DNA of 64,000 nucleotides from Talpa occidentalis (GCF_014898055.3 NW_023601212.1:53742329-53806328); one strand, 5' to 3'. Positions 1-11,689 are shown, counted from the stretch's first letter. Translations and numbers: made by a program. Notes: generated from the sequence alone by a model not told the origin.

Positions 1-551
1 GACAACAGAAATGCTTTCACCCTACACAAAAGATCAGAGACAAAGTCATGGGGTGGGGATGGGGATTACCACTCTTGGCAAAACTCCTTCATCCACTGAA
101 GTCTTGCCCCCAGAGGTAGCAGGGGCAGGGACAATTAGGGAAAGAATGACATAGATGATTCCCATGTTAGCGGCCTCTCCATTTTTCATAGAGCTCTCTT
201 CAGGGGAAGTCAGAGTGTGAGACAGACCCCATTTCTTTCTCCACTGGCTGTTAGTAAACTGGGTGTGTTTGGGGTGCAAGCTGGATCCACCCTCTATTTG
301 ACAGCTGTAGAGGCAGTGAGGTTTGGTACAGTCTCCGCACAGCTGATGAGAAATTGGCTGCAGGGACGGCGCTTAGAGGGTCCGAACCCTCATCAGTAGC
401 AGCAGTGACAAATGTCTGTGTCTCCTGGACCCCAACCTTTTCTGCAGGACCCCCGGGAGGGCTTGCTGCCCCTCCCTGCCCATGCACCCCGGCTCCCCGC
501 ACCCAAGTTCCCTTGCGCCCCAGCTCCCAGTGCGCCCTCCTCGGTACTCAC
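1..551 (-). other. Presumed intron 3' of the coding exon
   Basis: This stretch follows the splice donor of the exon at 552-981 when read on the minus strand. GTGAGT occupies 551-546 and matches the donor consensus. I see no convincing polypyrimidine tract, AG acceptor and coding run here, so the next exon probably lies beyond position 1. GC content is high next to the exon and falls toward position 1. Confidence 0.5.
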
Positions 552-981
552 TCCCACTCTTTGCGCCGGGCCTGCGGGGTGCTCTGCATCTTGTGAGCCT
601 CGTGGGCCTTGATGATGTCGCGCTGTTCGATGAGGCCCCCACGCCGCCGCTTCATCACCTCGGGGCTCACCGGGATAAAGGGGCTGGAGCCCTCCCAGCC
701 AGAGCCCTCGCCCTCCTGCACCGGGAAGAAGTTGTCGAAGCCGAAGGCCGCAGTGCGCGGGGAGGCCGGCAGCATGCCCACCTCCTCCGAGGCGTCGGCC
801 TCGAGCAGGGCGCACTGCTGGGGCCGCCATGCCTCCTCCTCAGGCAGCGCCAGCACGTGGCGGCGGCTGTAGCCGGTGGCCCCGGGCTCAGGGCTCCCCG
901 CGGCCGGGCAGGGGGCTGGCTCGGGCAGCCTGCGGCCGGGACTCAGTCCACGCATCTCGGGCACCATCACAGAACATTGCT
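552..981 (-). CDS. Partial coding exon of an unrecognised gene
   Basis: This is the only stretch that reads as a real protein-coding exon. On the minus strand a pyrimidine-rich tract ending in CGCAG (986-982) forms an acceptor, and GTGAGT (551-546) forms a donor, giving a 430-nt exon. The ATG at 967 has G at -3 and G at +4. From there 138 codons plus two bases of a split codon stay open to the donor. The frame is also open upstream to the acceptor, so the exon could be internal rather than first-coding. The protein starts MVPEMRGLSPGRRLPEP. It is rich in Pro, Gly, Ala and Glu, has an aromatic patch (AFGFDNFFPV), a basic cluster (KRRRGG), then a probably helical segment (IEQRDIIKAHEAHK) and ends ARRKEW before the donor. 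I see no signal peptide, membrane segment or catalytic motif. The region is dense in CpG, unlike the rest of the window. I could not match it to a named family. Exon status is inferred from splice signals and composition; function is unknown. Confidence 0.68.
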
Positions 982-3480
982 CTGCGAGGGGGGCGGGCGA
1001 GAGATAAGGGGTGGAGGGGTTGGGTAAGGGGTGGGCATGAGGGAAATAGAAAAGAGAAAGAGGTTAATGACAGATGTGGACTCCAGAGCAGGCTGGGATG
1101 CGAGCTTACACATTCCAAGCCCAGCCCAGAAACGCACACACAGTAGGAACTCAATAAATCATAGTTAACTCAGAAGCTTCCACTGTGGACCACAGACTGG
1201 GAGCCAAGTGTGGGGTAACCAGAGTAGACTCCATTTGGGGCTTCACTGTCTAATGCAGAAGACCAAGGTTAAAGAAATAACATGCACCCCTTATAAATGT
1301 CTCAGGGTGCCAGGATAAGGACTGAAGAATGCTAAAGGCTGTATTTCCCAGTCCTGTCTGGGACATGTAGCTAACTCTTCTCTCCTACTTGTGCTAAAGG
1401 AATTCCTCTGGGGGAGGGGGGTTTCTATTTTCTATGCAAGTCCCATTTGCTACCCTAACTCTGACGCCCAGCCCCAGCCCCAGGAGAGAGATTCTTGAGA
1501 GCTGGTTCCCCTTTGGGGTCTCTCCCCTTACTTGACGCAGGCATCATGGGGAGGGCAGGGCAGGTTGGGAATCAGGGGTCTCTACTGGCTCCCTTGAGCC
1601 TCCTATTTCTTTTCTGTGCCAAAGAGAACATGACCCAATTTGTCTCTGAAAGCCATGTTCTTTCAGTGAACAGTGAGGGTTTACCATATGCCAGGCACCG
1701 GGTGCACCAACTTGGGCATCCTCCTTGTGGGAGAGACAGGAAGAACACTAGTTTTGACCACAGATATGATGTGTGGTGATGGAGGTGGGCCTGCTCCCTA
1801 TTTGAGCTCATAAGCAAGGGCACCTGCCCCTAGTGGTGGTGCTGGACAGAGCTTTGTGGAGGAAATGACTCTAAGCTGTATTTAAACTGAGCTTGCAGGT
1901 TGGGAACAGGAGAGGTGCACAGAAGACTATGTCCACAGAGAACATTCTGGTTTGAGGGAACTTGAACTTACCACCTTTCACAGATCTCTGTCTCACCCTC
2001 AGTCAAAAGCCCAACACCTGAATCCCCAGCCCCTTCCCCACCCATATTCCAAACCACATCCCAGGTGGCACGAGGGACACAAGCATGAGGCCTTGGCTCT
2101 AAATGCCAGTGATGTACATATACAGAGGAGCCCTGGCGTCCACTTCCGGCAGTCAGTGTTCAGTGAGCCCTCACTGCTGTGGGGGCTGTGCTGGGCTCCT
2201 AGAGGGTATCTTCCAGGGCGCTGCCCTCCAGACCCTGCCCTGTCTTCCCTGGCCTGCATTGCTATTCAAACAGAAAAGCACAAAAACAAAGTATTAAAAT
2301 GGACATTTTATAGGTGAGGGATCTTAGGGTCACAATGCCCAGGGTCACAATGCCAATAAAAGTCGGTGCTGGGAGAGAACCCTGCTCCCAAATCCCAGCT
2401 CAAAGTTCTTTCCACTATCTTGATCACACTGCTTCTATACACCAAGCTGAACCCATAGATGCCAACATCTACTCTAAGGAAGCAGAAAGAGATTAGGGTG
2501 ATCCTGGTGTTGATGTGATGACACTGATGTGACTTTCAATACACCCCAACTTCCTTGGAGAGTGGGCCCAAATGTATGGGCCTCATTTGTCTCCTCTTGC
2601 ATTTCTAACATCTAAACTGGTCTTCCCAGCTCTGCCAACACCATACCCCAAAGACTCAGTTAGGCTGGAGTGAAGCTGTTGAGGATGCACTGATTACCAC
2701 CAGATATTAAGCCACAAGGCTGGGTCAAGGTTGCAGGAAGAGGGAAGGCAGAGGATCCAGGATGGATGTCCAGGTAGGAAGGAGAAATGAAGGAGAAAAA
2801 TATATTTCTAACTGTTGGGTGGGTCCCTAGAAAGAGTGATTCATGTTCCTCACGTTGTCATTCTGTCTCAACTCTGCTTGATGGATTTTAAATTTATCCT
2901 TCATTCCTACGATGTTTAAATGTCTCTCCCTCCCCACACACACGCACGCTCCCCTCCCCAGGCACTTCCACCCCCTCCCCAGCTTTGGCACTCGAGCACT
3001 CCCAGCCTCTGCACCTGCAGCCCGCTCTCCCTCCTGTCCTTCCACAGGCCACAGGCCAGTCTCCTGGACCACCACCGACCTCTCTCAGGGTCACCACAAC
3101 CTGGCTCCTGGCCTCTGCTTCCTGGCCAGCCCACCTTCTCACTCCTGAATGGATTTCCCCTTCCCAGACACTTTGCCAATTTGAATCACATCTTTGCCAA
3201 AATTATAGCAGCAATAATATGCACTGCAGAGCTTTTGCTTCCACGGAATCAATTTTATGAATATCAAAACATGAAATTATCTCATCTTTCCTTTAAGAAT
3301 TCCTGTTAAACAACCCTTCTATTATTGATATAAATGTTCATCAGGGTAATCTGTCACCCCCACTACTACCTGCCAAGCCGTCCAGTCCCCAGGTCTGGCT
3401 ACCATCAAGCTGAGGGAACAGCTTCCATCTCAGATAATTTAGACGAGATGGAGTCTACACATTTCAGGGAAGGACACTTG
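982..3480. other. Single-copy DNA upstream of the exon
   Basis: This is non-coding sequence on the 5' side of the minus-strand exon, probably intron. A short tandem duplication with a 15-bp period (AGGGTCACAATGCC twice) lies at 2326-2354. A pyrimidine-rich stretch lies near 2920-3060. Faint MIR-like sequence ends near 1165. No exon or intact repeat was recognised. Confidence 0.5.
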
Positions 3481-3499
3481 AATCTACTCTATATTTAGC

Positions 3500-3610
3500 T
3501 TGCCCTCAACCCCCAAATTCTGGCATTCCATGAGTTCCTTGAGGTCAGAGATTTTGTCCTATCTTTTTATATCTAGCACCTAGCACTGAGAGCAAAACAT
3601 AGGTGGTTGC
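3500..3610 (+). repeat. L2 LINE 3'-end fragment
   Basis: The text 'gagttccttgaggtcagagattttgtc', broken here as GAGTTCCTTGAGGTCAG and following bases, then 'atctagcacctagcac', matches the conserved L2 3' terminus. The fragment is degraded. Confidence 0.55.
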
Positions 3611-3747
3611 ATTCACAGCACTAATTGCCAAATATTCTGGTTCTCTCCCTGGTTGCACTTTTAGGCCCCTAGTGGTTGAGTGTACATTCTCAAGTGAAGT
3701 GTGTCACTTCAAGGTTAAGCACTGATATGCCCATGTGAGAGTTCTAG

Positions 3748-3950
3748 AGATCTAGATCTAGGGGGGCTGGCAAAATAGCCAGATAGATAGGAAGTATTTT
3801 AGGCTTTAAAGGCCACACTATCTCTGTTGCAGTTACTCAAAATCTGCTGTTGTAGCATGAAAGCAACCAGAAAATATGTAAATGAAAATGTATGACTATG
3901 TTCTGACAAAACTCTAAACTTTTGTAAACTTTGGCCTTTCAACTTTGTCT
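3748..3950 (+). mobile_element. Old non-autonomous hAT-type DNA transposon remnant
   Basis: The sequence contains 'ttttaggctttaaaggccac', 'gttgtagcatgaaagcaacc' and a diverged end. It matches a common mammalian hAT-type MER element whose ends read CAGGGGTCGGCAAAC. A second copy of the same family lies at 6735-6945. The termini are eroded, so boundaries are approximate. Confidence 0.5.
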
Positions 3951-5300
3951 CTTGGGCCCCATCACTGTCACTCAATCTTTGCCCACAGGGGTACCACAGT
4001 ACCAGGCAAAAAGAGGGAGCCTACAAAATAGAATCAAAGATGAGCATACCACATAAGAAACTCCCTGAGGACAAAGTACCATCTGTAACCACCCCCACAC
4101 ACACACTCCCTTGTGGAAGGCCTTGTTGACCCAAGAACAAGCTGATGAAAGTCCCAGGGCACCTGCATCACACCTTTCTTTACCCCTTATTTTCTCTCAC
4201 CTCTCTCCTTACTCTTTATTGCTATGTTTGGTCAATGATCAGGGGGTGTGGTTTTAAATTATGGGGTCCCTGAGGAGGAAGAGGGCTTAGGGACACATTT
4301 GCAACCCAGAAACCCCATGAAAACTCTTCTCTTGCTTGTTAGGGCACTTGGGGTGGCAGAATAAGTGGCTACATCACACCCAAGGAATGCACCCTGCATT
4401 GCCAAAGATGTCTGAGCCAAGAATTTCCTGCTGCTGCCTTTGAAATGTCTCTAAATTCACTCCCAGAGTCCACGTCAAAGAGATCTTCCTCCACTAAGGA
4501 ATATCATGTCCTGTGCACCATTTTCCCTTTGTATCCTATTAGGAGTTTTCCTTTTTATTCATCTACTTTTGATTACCTTAGAAATAATGGCCTTGCATCT
4601 CCATAGTGTGTTTTCCGCTCAGACTCAGCTGATGAGTCTGCCATGTAGAGACCCGTACCCTCCTCTCAGGGGGTTAATGCCCCATCCCACCTCAACATGT
4701 GCTTCCTCCAGATCCTTCCTGAGAAATGAATGTACCAAGGAGTTGACAGAGCTTAAGTTCTTGGGAATGTACTGCCTTCATACACTGAAAGCTTTGGGTT
4801 TGACAAGGAGGACGAAGTCTCCACTGCAAACACCAGAAGGAGCCTGGACTGGGAGATGGTGGACCAAAGTGAGCACTAAAAGTTGACTGATGGGCACACA
4901 AATGTCCCCAGGCTGGCCCGAGCTCTCCTGGTCCTGTTCCCTCTGTCTGTCCCGGGCAGGAAGAGAGCAGAAGAGTTCCAATTCTCAACGATTACTAATG
5001 AAAACTTATAAGAAGGAAATCACTTTAACGAGGTGATATTACACAGCAGAGACCCCATGCTGAGTACCTTTCTAAAAGTTATTCTCTAGAGAAAGGAACT
5101 GAGAGTTAATGGATTCCCTTCCCAGCAAAAGGGAAGGCAGGAAACGACCCTACTCATTGTCCACACCCACCTGATCAGAGAGGATATATTCCTGGCACAG
5201 AAATAAATGTTCAGCTAAGGATTTTCTTAAGTGAGCCAGCCTGCTACTTTGCCACAAAAGAAGTAAAAACTGGAAGTTATTTTCATTCGCTGTGAACTTC
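3951..5300. other. Single-copy DNA, no gene seen
   Basis: Mixed-composition non-coding sequence. The open frame at 4506-4886 has no splice context and no family resemblance. Nothing further was recognised. Confidence 0.45.
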
Positions 5301-5308
5301 TAAGATGG

Positions 5309-5475
5309 CAGTTCTCAAGCTCTAGTACATACCATAATTATCTACACTGCTGGTTTGACAATGCAGATTCCCAAGACTAGTCTCCAGAGATTCTCACGCA
5401 AGAGCACTTGGGTGGACCAAGGAATCTGCATTTTAATCAGTACCCTTCCTCAAAATCATATCTTGAGAAACACTG
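5309..5475 (+). mobile_element. MER20-like hAT DNA transposon
   Basis: The copy opens with CAGTTCTCAAGC and closes with TTGAGAAACACTG, the inverted ends typical of MER20 (hAT-Charlie). The middle 'aatctgcattttaatcag' fits the family. No matching 8-bp flanking duplication remains. Confidence 0.7.
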
Positions 5476-5867
5476 TCCTAAAAACAGCATATGGTCCTGA
5501 GAAGTTGTGCTAAGTTGGAAAGAGGGGTTGTCTGGATGAATTAGGATGTTAAAGGCCCTGGGACAGTGTCTTTCTCCCCCACTTTCAGTCTATATCATGA
5601 AATGAACTTAACCAAAACACACCCAGGAGGCATTCCTTGGTCCACCCCCACTCCCTACAAAATTCTATCCTCCCCAAGACTGGCACTGATTTTGCCCATC
5701 CCACATTCCTCTTCTTATGTCTATGTTGTTATGGTGACCAAGGATGGGCTAATGTCCAATAGCGATTTGACAGGCTGGTACATTTTGAATGTAAAGCAAG
5801 ACCCAAGGAAAACACTGCATCAAATATGGAGCCATCACCAAGTCCCCTGCTGTCCCCATGGAGGAGT

Positions 5868-6060
5868 CTAAAGAGTCAGGGATCTGATGCCAGAAGCTCT
5901 GGGTTTGGGTAGAATTCTGTAATTTGCTACTCGCATTACTGTGTCAAGTAACCTCCTCGAGACCAGCTTCCTAGCCTGAACACTGAGGTCAGTACTACCA
6001 CCTGTCCTACAGGAGTCTGTGGTGAGAACTAATTCAGATAGCACCTTGGAAAGAACCTAG
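5868..6060 (+). repeat. MIR SINE
   Basis: Order and wording follow the MIR consensus: a degraded tRNA-like head, 'tcaagtaacctcctcgagac' in place of the 'aagttacttaacctctctg' core, and 'gtctgtggtgagaactaatt' near the 3' end. A second MIR in the same orientation follows directly. Confidence 0.6.
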
Positions 6061-6093
6061 AGACTGGAAGTGATGTAAATATGGAGGAGAGAG

Positions 6094-6325
6094 TGGAGGT
6101 TAGGAGCTTGCAGGCTGGAGCCAGGATGCCTGGGTAAGAATCCCCCTTCCCTCTCCATAACCAAATCCCTGGGTAGATGAGACTTTCATTCCCACATCTA
6201 TGAAATGGTCATAAAAAGCATAAAGTTCATAATGCTGTCGTGAGAATGGAATATCGAAGCACCTAGAATAGTACCTGATAAAAATGCCTAATAAATGTTA
6301 GCCGTCATTTTTATTACATTAAATG
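6094..6325 (+). repeat. MIR SINE
   Basis: Clear MIR features: 'ggctggagccaggatgcctg', then 'tatgaaatggtcataaaaag', 'gtcgtgagaatggaatatcg' and a terminal 'cctaataaatgttagc' followed by a T/A-rich tail. It is better preserved than the copy just upstream. Confidence 0.75.
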
Positions 6326-6344
6326 ACTTATTCTTTTAAAAGTA

Positions 6345-6551
6345 CAGTTATGCATTGCTTAACAACATTTCAGTCAATGATGGGCCTCATATATAATGAG
6401 GTCCTGAGAGGCTGTACCATGTAGCCTTGGGGTGGCAGTAGGCTGTATCATCTAGGTTTGTGTAATTATACTCTATAGCATTTGCACAACTGAAATCACC
6501 TAAGGACACATTTCTTAGAACACACTCCCATTATTAAGTGGCACATGACTG
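6345..6551 (+). mobile_element. Tc1/mariner-type non-autonomous DNA transposon
   Basis: The 207-bp element begins CAGTTATGCATTGCTTAA and ends in the inverted counterpart ..GGCACATGACTG. It is flanked on both sides by TA (6343-6344 and 6552-6553), the target duplication of Tc1/mariner-superfamily elements. It is an internally deleted copy without coding capacity. A related copy lies at 27530-27712. Confidence 0.72.
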
Positions 6552-6734
6552 TAAATAATGCTAGCAAATATCCCCACGGTCTCTGTGACTTAACACAGAA
6601 AAGGCTTATTTTTTCTCATGTCACAGTCTAAGAAGACAAATTGTCCTGGAAGATGGGAAGAGAGGCTCGGCTCCATACAGCCATTCAGGAACTTCAGTTC
6701 CTTATATTCAGTGTCCCTGTCACCTCCTAAGAAA

Positions 6735-6945
6735 TGACAATTATTTTTTTTCATAAAAGATCAGGTAATAAATAGTTAAGGCTTTATAGGCCATGAGGTC
6801 TCAGTTGCAACTGCTCAACTCTGTCTTTGTAGCATGAAAGCAGCCATTAACAACACATAGACAAATGCATATGGCTGTGTTGCAATAAAACTTTATTTAT
6901 AAAACCAAGCAGCTAACACCTAAGTTGGGCCTTCGAGTTCTCCTC
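6735..6945 (+). mobile_element. Second hAT-type MER remnant
   Basis: The text 'taaggctttataggccatga', 'gtagcatgaaagcagccatt' and 'ggctgtgttgcaataaaact' is the same family as the copy at 3748-3950. It is slightly better preserved here, including the 'aaactttatttataaaacc' part near the 3' end. Confidence 0.55.
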
Positions 6946-7500
6946 CAAACTTTCCTTCTCCAGCCCAGACATAAAGGGAAAAAGTGCTTGTAACATCTTG
7001 CAAGAGGACTGAGACCCAGCCTAGAAATGTTGTGTATCAATTTTTCTATATCCTATGAACAGGAACTCAGTCCCCTGGCCTGCTTAATTGCAACGTGGCA
7101 GAAATGTCATTTCTCTGCATGCCAAGGAAGAAACAGTGAAAATCAACATCAGTAATATAAGCACAGCAGTTTCCATTACACTACTACCAGTTATAGCATG
7201 ATTTAAGTGCAAAAGTAAATACAAATGCAAATTCTCATAAATATGTCAACTACACTGAATACTGGGATATTAATCAATTGCTGAAAATTAGCCACATCAT
7301 AATGTATACAGAGGTATATAGACCAATATATTTTATGTAAAAGAAAAAGGAGGAATCCCAAATGTGACACTCAAGTTGCCAAAGAATCCTGATAATTTGA
7401 AAAACAAGACTTCAAAAATATAAAATATTGGTGGGTCCCAATCAATAATGTAGCTGGCTCACATCGTAGAAAGATCTGTCTCCACAGGCCATTGATTAAT
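6946..7500. other. AT-rich single-copy DNA
   Basis: No open frames of note and no recognised repeat. Confidence 0.4.
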
Positions 7501-7504
7501 GACT

Positions 7505-7630
7505 GACCCTTAACACACACCAGTCTTTCAACTACATGAAGGCAGAGAATACATCTGTTATATTTACCACCATATCCCTCATACCTGGTCCTCATAGGCA
7601 CTCTGTAAATATTTATAGATGGAAGGAATG
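7505..7630 (+). repeat. L2 LINE 3'-end fragment
   Basis: 'ctacatgaaggcagagaata' followed by 'taccaccatatccctcatac' and 'gcactctgtaaatatttata' matches the L2 3' terminus. Confidence 0.5.
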
Positions 7631-7929
7631 TGAGAGAAGGGGAGGGGTGGAAAGCAAAAGAAAAAGGTGATGATCTGCCATTTCCCATGCCATTATTTTG
7701 CTGTTGTAAATTAATCCTCTTTAAGAGCTAGCTTCTGCAGAAATCCTTACAACTACACTGAGTGGGCAGGAGTGGTACTGAGAGCCTTTTGTTTGCAATG
7801 TTCCAATTTGCTTAAATATTCACCTATGCTAGTTGGTTTAAGATACTGCTCAGAACCTCCACAGGAAGCAAGGCTCTTTTTAACGGGAGGGGAGCCTTAA
7901 TACACCCCTGTGCAGAATCACCACAGCAA

Positions 7930-8077
7930 AGGACAACAGATTCATTCAACATTTGTTGAGCACCTACTCTGTGCTGGGAACTGAGACAGGCACTGAAAAC
8001 AGTCTCTGGTACCACAGGAGTCCAGAAAGAAACCCAAGGGCACAGACGCAGCACACATGCTTCATAAGTCAAAACAT
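7930..8077 (-). repeat. L2 LINE 3'-end fragment
   Basis: 'ttcattcaacatttgttgag' and 'cacctactctgtgctgggaa' on the plus strand is the reverse complement of the L2 3' end. The fragment is cut by the adjacent SINE at 8091. Confidence 0.65.
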
Positions 8078-8090
8078 TGCACACTTTTTT

Positions 8091-8358
8091 TTTAAAGATT
8101 TATTTGTTTGTTTATTTATTTATACAAGCACTGGGTACAGTCAGAAGCACCGGAGGGCGAGAGAATTCACCAGAGTCAGAGCGGAGAGCAGAGCAGGCAG
8201 ACGGACAAAGTACACTGCTGAGAGGAGCAGCAGGCGGCAGGAGAGGTCTGCGCACCATGTGGGACCCTCACCCGGTGGCCGGGGATTGAACCGGCGCTGC
8301 AGAGGCTACAGGTAGCTTCGCAGCCCAGTGCTCAACCGCTGCGCCACGGGGGAGGCCC
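8091..8358 (-). mobile_element. tRNA-derived SINE, subfamily A
   Basis: First of 13 copies of the same about 265-bp SINE. Read on the minus strand, the family has a tRNA-like head GGCCTCCC..GTGGCGCAGCGGT (pol III A box) and a B box like GGTTCAATCCC. A body containing CCCCTCAGCAGTGTATTTC follows, then a tail of AATAAATAAATAAATCTTT. AATAAA repeats plus TCTTT are the marks of class T+ SINEs. This copy has a flanking duplication TGCACACTTTTT at 8078-8090 and 8359-8370, showing L1-style retroposition. Subfamily A is marked by the tail 'actgtacccagtgcttgtat'. Confidence 0.88.
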
Positions 8359-8370
8359 TGCACACTTTTT

Positions 8371-9528
8371 AATACAGACAAAAACCACTCCTATAGGACT
8401 ACCTGGAGATGTCTTGAGTATTTGTAACTTTTCCAGGATTTGTTACTTTTAGTACTCCTACTCTCTAAAGCACCCAGACATAGACAAAGACAAAAAGGGA
8501 CATGTCTTTTATCTAAGGACTTGAAGGGACTAGAAAACTGCACAAGTACTCTTCAGCTTGTTTCTGGAAGGGAGAGTCACCAGGAGTCGATAATGCTATA
8601 GTTCAGGAAAAAAAAAAAAATGCCACAACCACTTGAACTTGCAGAAACAAAATTGAGGTGCCACATTTGCCAGGCCTGGGCTAGAGAAGAGCTGTGGGCT
8701 GATGTCCAGGGGGCCACATTCCCTGAAAGGTAATTGTCCACTGACCACAGTACCAAGCTCAGCAACAGAGCCCACAGTGCTGCAAAAGCTTCTTCAATAG
8801 CCTCCTTTCTATCAAAACATTTCTCAAATGTCAATTAAGAGACAGTGGGCATCTCCAACTCGTGCCTGATAATGTCCCTCCTGCCCACGCAGACCAAGAT
8901 GACTTGAACCAAATTCCTGTAAGTTACTGCTACAGCGAAGTGATAGGTGGGAGATGGCACAGTCTGTGCAGCCAGACTGAGTCTCCTCTGTGAGCAGGTT
9001 GCTAATACCAGCGCAGGCTTTTGAAGCACTAGTCTGGGAGCCACCCTCCCTCTGTAGCTCCAAGCGGGGAGCATGGTTTGCACTGGCAGGGCGGGTCTGA
9101 ACTGTCACCTAGAGAAATGAGCGCAAAGCCCTGAGCCTGGCTTTCAAGGCTCCACAATGTGGTTCCAAGAAGGACAAGCCCACAGCCCCCATGGGGCTTG
9201 CATTTTGGCCAGCCATGAGTCCTTGTTGGGGTGGCCGGCCCTTTCAGAGGCTGAGTTCTGCCCTGACTGTCTGCCAGTGCTGTCGTTCCTGGTGGTCCTG
9301 TCCCTTTGTCAGGCCTGTTTCAGATCCCAGCTTTTGCCCAGCCTCCTTCTCAGACATGATCAAAGACACAGAAAGTTCCAGAGAAGCCGACCAGCAGGCA
9401 GAAAGGCCACAGGTTAGGCTCTGGATACTCCAAGCAGATGGAAAGGACAGACAGATGCCTCCAAAGCACTTTCTGATCTCACAAAGTTCTGTCTCCTCCC
9501 TCCACCCCACCGCCTTCCTCTCTGTGCT
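8371..9528. other. Single-copy DNA between two SINEs
   Basis: Moderate-GC non-coding sequence. Overlapping short open frames at 8824-9108 and 9157-9565 lack splice context or resemblance to known proteins. An A-run lies near 8609-8621. Confidence 0.4.
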
Positions 9529-9546
9529 CTCTAACTGCCTGTTTTT

Positions 9547-9819
9547 TTGTTTTGTTTTGTTTTAAGATTTATTTATTTATTTATACAAGCACTGGGTACA
9601 GTCAGAAGCACGGGAGGGTGAGAGAATTCACCAGAGCCAGAGCAGGGAGCAGAACAGGCAGATGGGCCGAAATACACTGCTGAGGGGAGCAGCGGGCGGC
9701 AGGAGAGGTCTGCACGCCATGTGGGATCCTCACCAGCGGCCAGGGATTGAACCAGCGCTGCAGAGGCTGCGGGCAGCTTCACAGCCCAGCGCTCTACCGC
9801 TGCGCCACCAGAGGAGGCC
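9547..9819 (-). mobile_element. tRNA-derived SINE, subfamily A
   Basis: A well-preserved copy with an intact A box, B box and AATAAA tail when read on the minus strand. An exact 18-bp flanking duplication CTCTAACTGCCTGTTTTT lies at 9529-9546 and 9820-9837. The perfect duplication suggests a fairly recent insertion. Confidence 0.9.
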
Positions 9820-10355
9820 CTCTAACTGCCTGTTTTTATGCTTTTTCTTCCTGGTCATTTGTTATATAATTTTATCATATAATGACTCATAATGATATAA
9901 TAATTGACCTGTCTTTTAAGCTAGAGAATTTGTTGAGAACAAAATTTGCATTTCCAGGGATAATATGACCTGAAGGACTTTTTTGCTCCACAAATACACA
10001 CACTGCACCATGTAGACAAGTCCAGGGGTGTGACTCGCACTAGCACTAGCACTGCTGGAGCTGTGCTGGTCAGATGAGCCCAACCAAGACAGCAAAGCTG
10101 AACGTGCCTGCAGACCTCCAAGGAGCCAACAGGAAAACTCGTAGTAAAATTAAAGCTACTTCTTCGAGATCCTCCCATTCTGGCGCTTGTTTACAATCTA
10201 TACAGTTTGGGGGATGGCGCCAGTTCCAGGGGGTTTCTAGTTAGACTAAGTCAGACAAGATAGCCCCATTTGCCAGTGATTATTTAAGGAAAGGACACAC
10301 GACTCAGGGAAGGCCAATGATGTAGGAGGGTAAAGCTTAAAGGGACTTCCAGGAA

Positions 10356-10452
10356 AATTCTCCCATGTTTTTTTGTTTTTTGGGTTGTTAAAAAAATTCT
10401 CCCATGTTTTTTATTTATTTGTTTGTTTGTTTATTTAATTCTCCCATGTTTT
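10356..10452. repeat. Triplicated 16-18 bp target with A/T-rich spacers
   Basis: The string AATTCTCCCATGTTTT occurs three times in direct orientation (10356-10373, 10395-10412, 10437-10452). The spacers are only 21 and 24 bp and consist of T-rich or TTTG/TTTA-type simple sequence. The second spacer looks like the reversed AATAAA tail of the local SINE. It resembles two successive retroposition events that left only a tail. Confidence 0.75.
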
Positions 10453-10459
10453 GAGGAAG

Positions 10460-11150
10460 ACCAGAGAGAGCGCTACCCCCTCTCTGCCTGTGTCACTGTC
10501 CTGTACACTGTCCTATACACATATACCACATATGTGAACTGTGAAACGACAGCTATTACCTCACTGCCACGTGCCAGTGAAGGACAGCAGGGCCATGAGA
10601 ATCGCAGCCCGGGGAAGCAGCCACCAGGCTTGGTCAGCCTGGAAACGCACCACCCCTAGACCACTCACCAGTGGAGCCAGTTTAACTCCCCATGGCTGAG
10701 GTTCACTTATTTGAGTTAGATTTTTCATTGTTTTTACCCCAAAGCATGCTAAACAAAGGCGCTCTCATATTCATCAGCACAATGATAAGATTTAATTACT
10801 CCACGAGTCTATAAATACATTGAATTGTTTTGGCATAGCACAAGGAAATTTCCCTTGCACACCTCAAATCAAAAATATATATATGTATGTATATTTATAT
10901 ACTTGGTTGCAGTTCAATTTTTATACATACATTTCAGTCTGTAAAATTCTTGAGACTAAGATTCTAAGAATCCTTGTTATAATGGAAAAATGACTCAACC
11001 CAAACTGAATAAAGTTAAATTCAATTGAACAGCAGGAAGCTCAGGGTGGGGAAGTGAACACTGTAATTGGGTTTTATGGAAAAGGATTTGTCGCAATTAA
11101 GTACAAAAAGATTTAGTGGTCAAAGTAGACACCATCACCATCATTATCCT
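10460..11150. other. Single-copy DNA with an AT microsatellite
   Basis: Non-coding. An imperfect AT-rich simple repeat lies near 10874-10901. No gene was recognised. Confidence 0.4.
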
Positions 11151-11159
11151 TATCATTAA

Positions 11160-11400
11160 ATATAAAGGTATTTATTGAATTTTTTATGCCAGATACTGCT
11201 TTAAGGGATTTTCATGCCATATATCCTTTAAGGTTTCTTTTAATAATTGGAAAAATATTAGGAAGCAATTAGTATTTTTAACTCAGTTTTACAAATGAGG
11301 AAAATGAGGCATAAAAGTGTTAGTAAGCCCCCCGCCCCCCAATCATGCAGTGGTAGAGCCTCTAATCTAGTTTTTTCTGACTCCAAATGCCACGCTGTCC
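11160..11400 (-). repeat. MIR SINE (reverse orientation)
   Basis: 'tgccagatactgctttaagg', 'cagttttacaaatgaggaaa' and 'atgaggcataaaagtgttag' are the reverse complement of the MIR core and 3' region. A C-rich interruption (about 11328-11340) sits inside it. Confidence 0.65.
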
Positions 11401-11689
11401 TCTGCTGCATGGCACAAGGCTGTAATAATGGAAATAATATATCAATAATAGTGGTTATAATAACTTTCACTTGTTGAACACTTACTTGACTCAGCAGGTG
11501 TGGAACCTGAGCAGACGCAGAGGGCTGACTACAAGGAAGCTGAGCACCCTCTGGTTTTAGTATCTATGGGGATCCTGAAACCAGCATACAGAGGATGCCA
11601 AAAACAAGTGAAGTTTGAAGAAATCAAAAGTAACGCATGGATTTACAACTGGGGGGAGCGGGCTGTGATCAGTCCCCTCGCCCCCTCAT

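Noticed and set aside
393..1027. Other long frames overlapping the exon on both strands
   Set aside because: They are shadows of the GC-rich exon at 552-981. Only the chosen frame joins both splice sites and has a good start codon.
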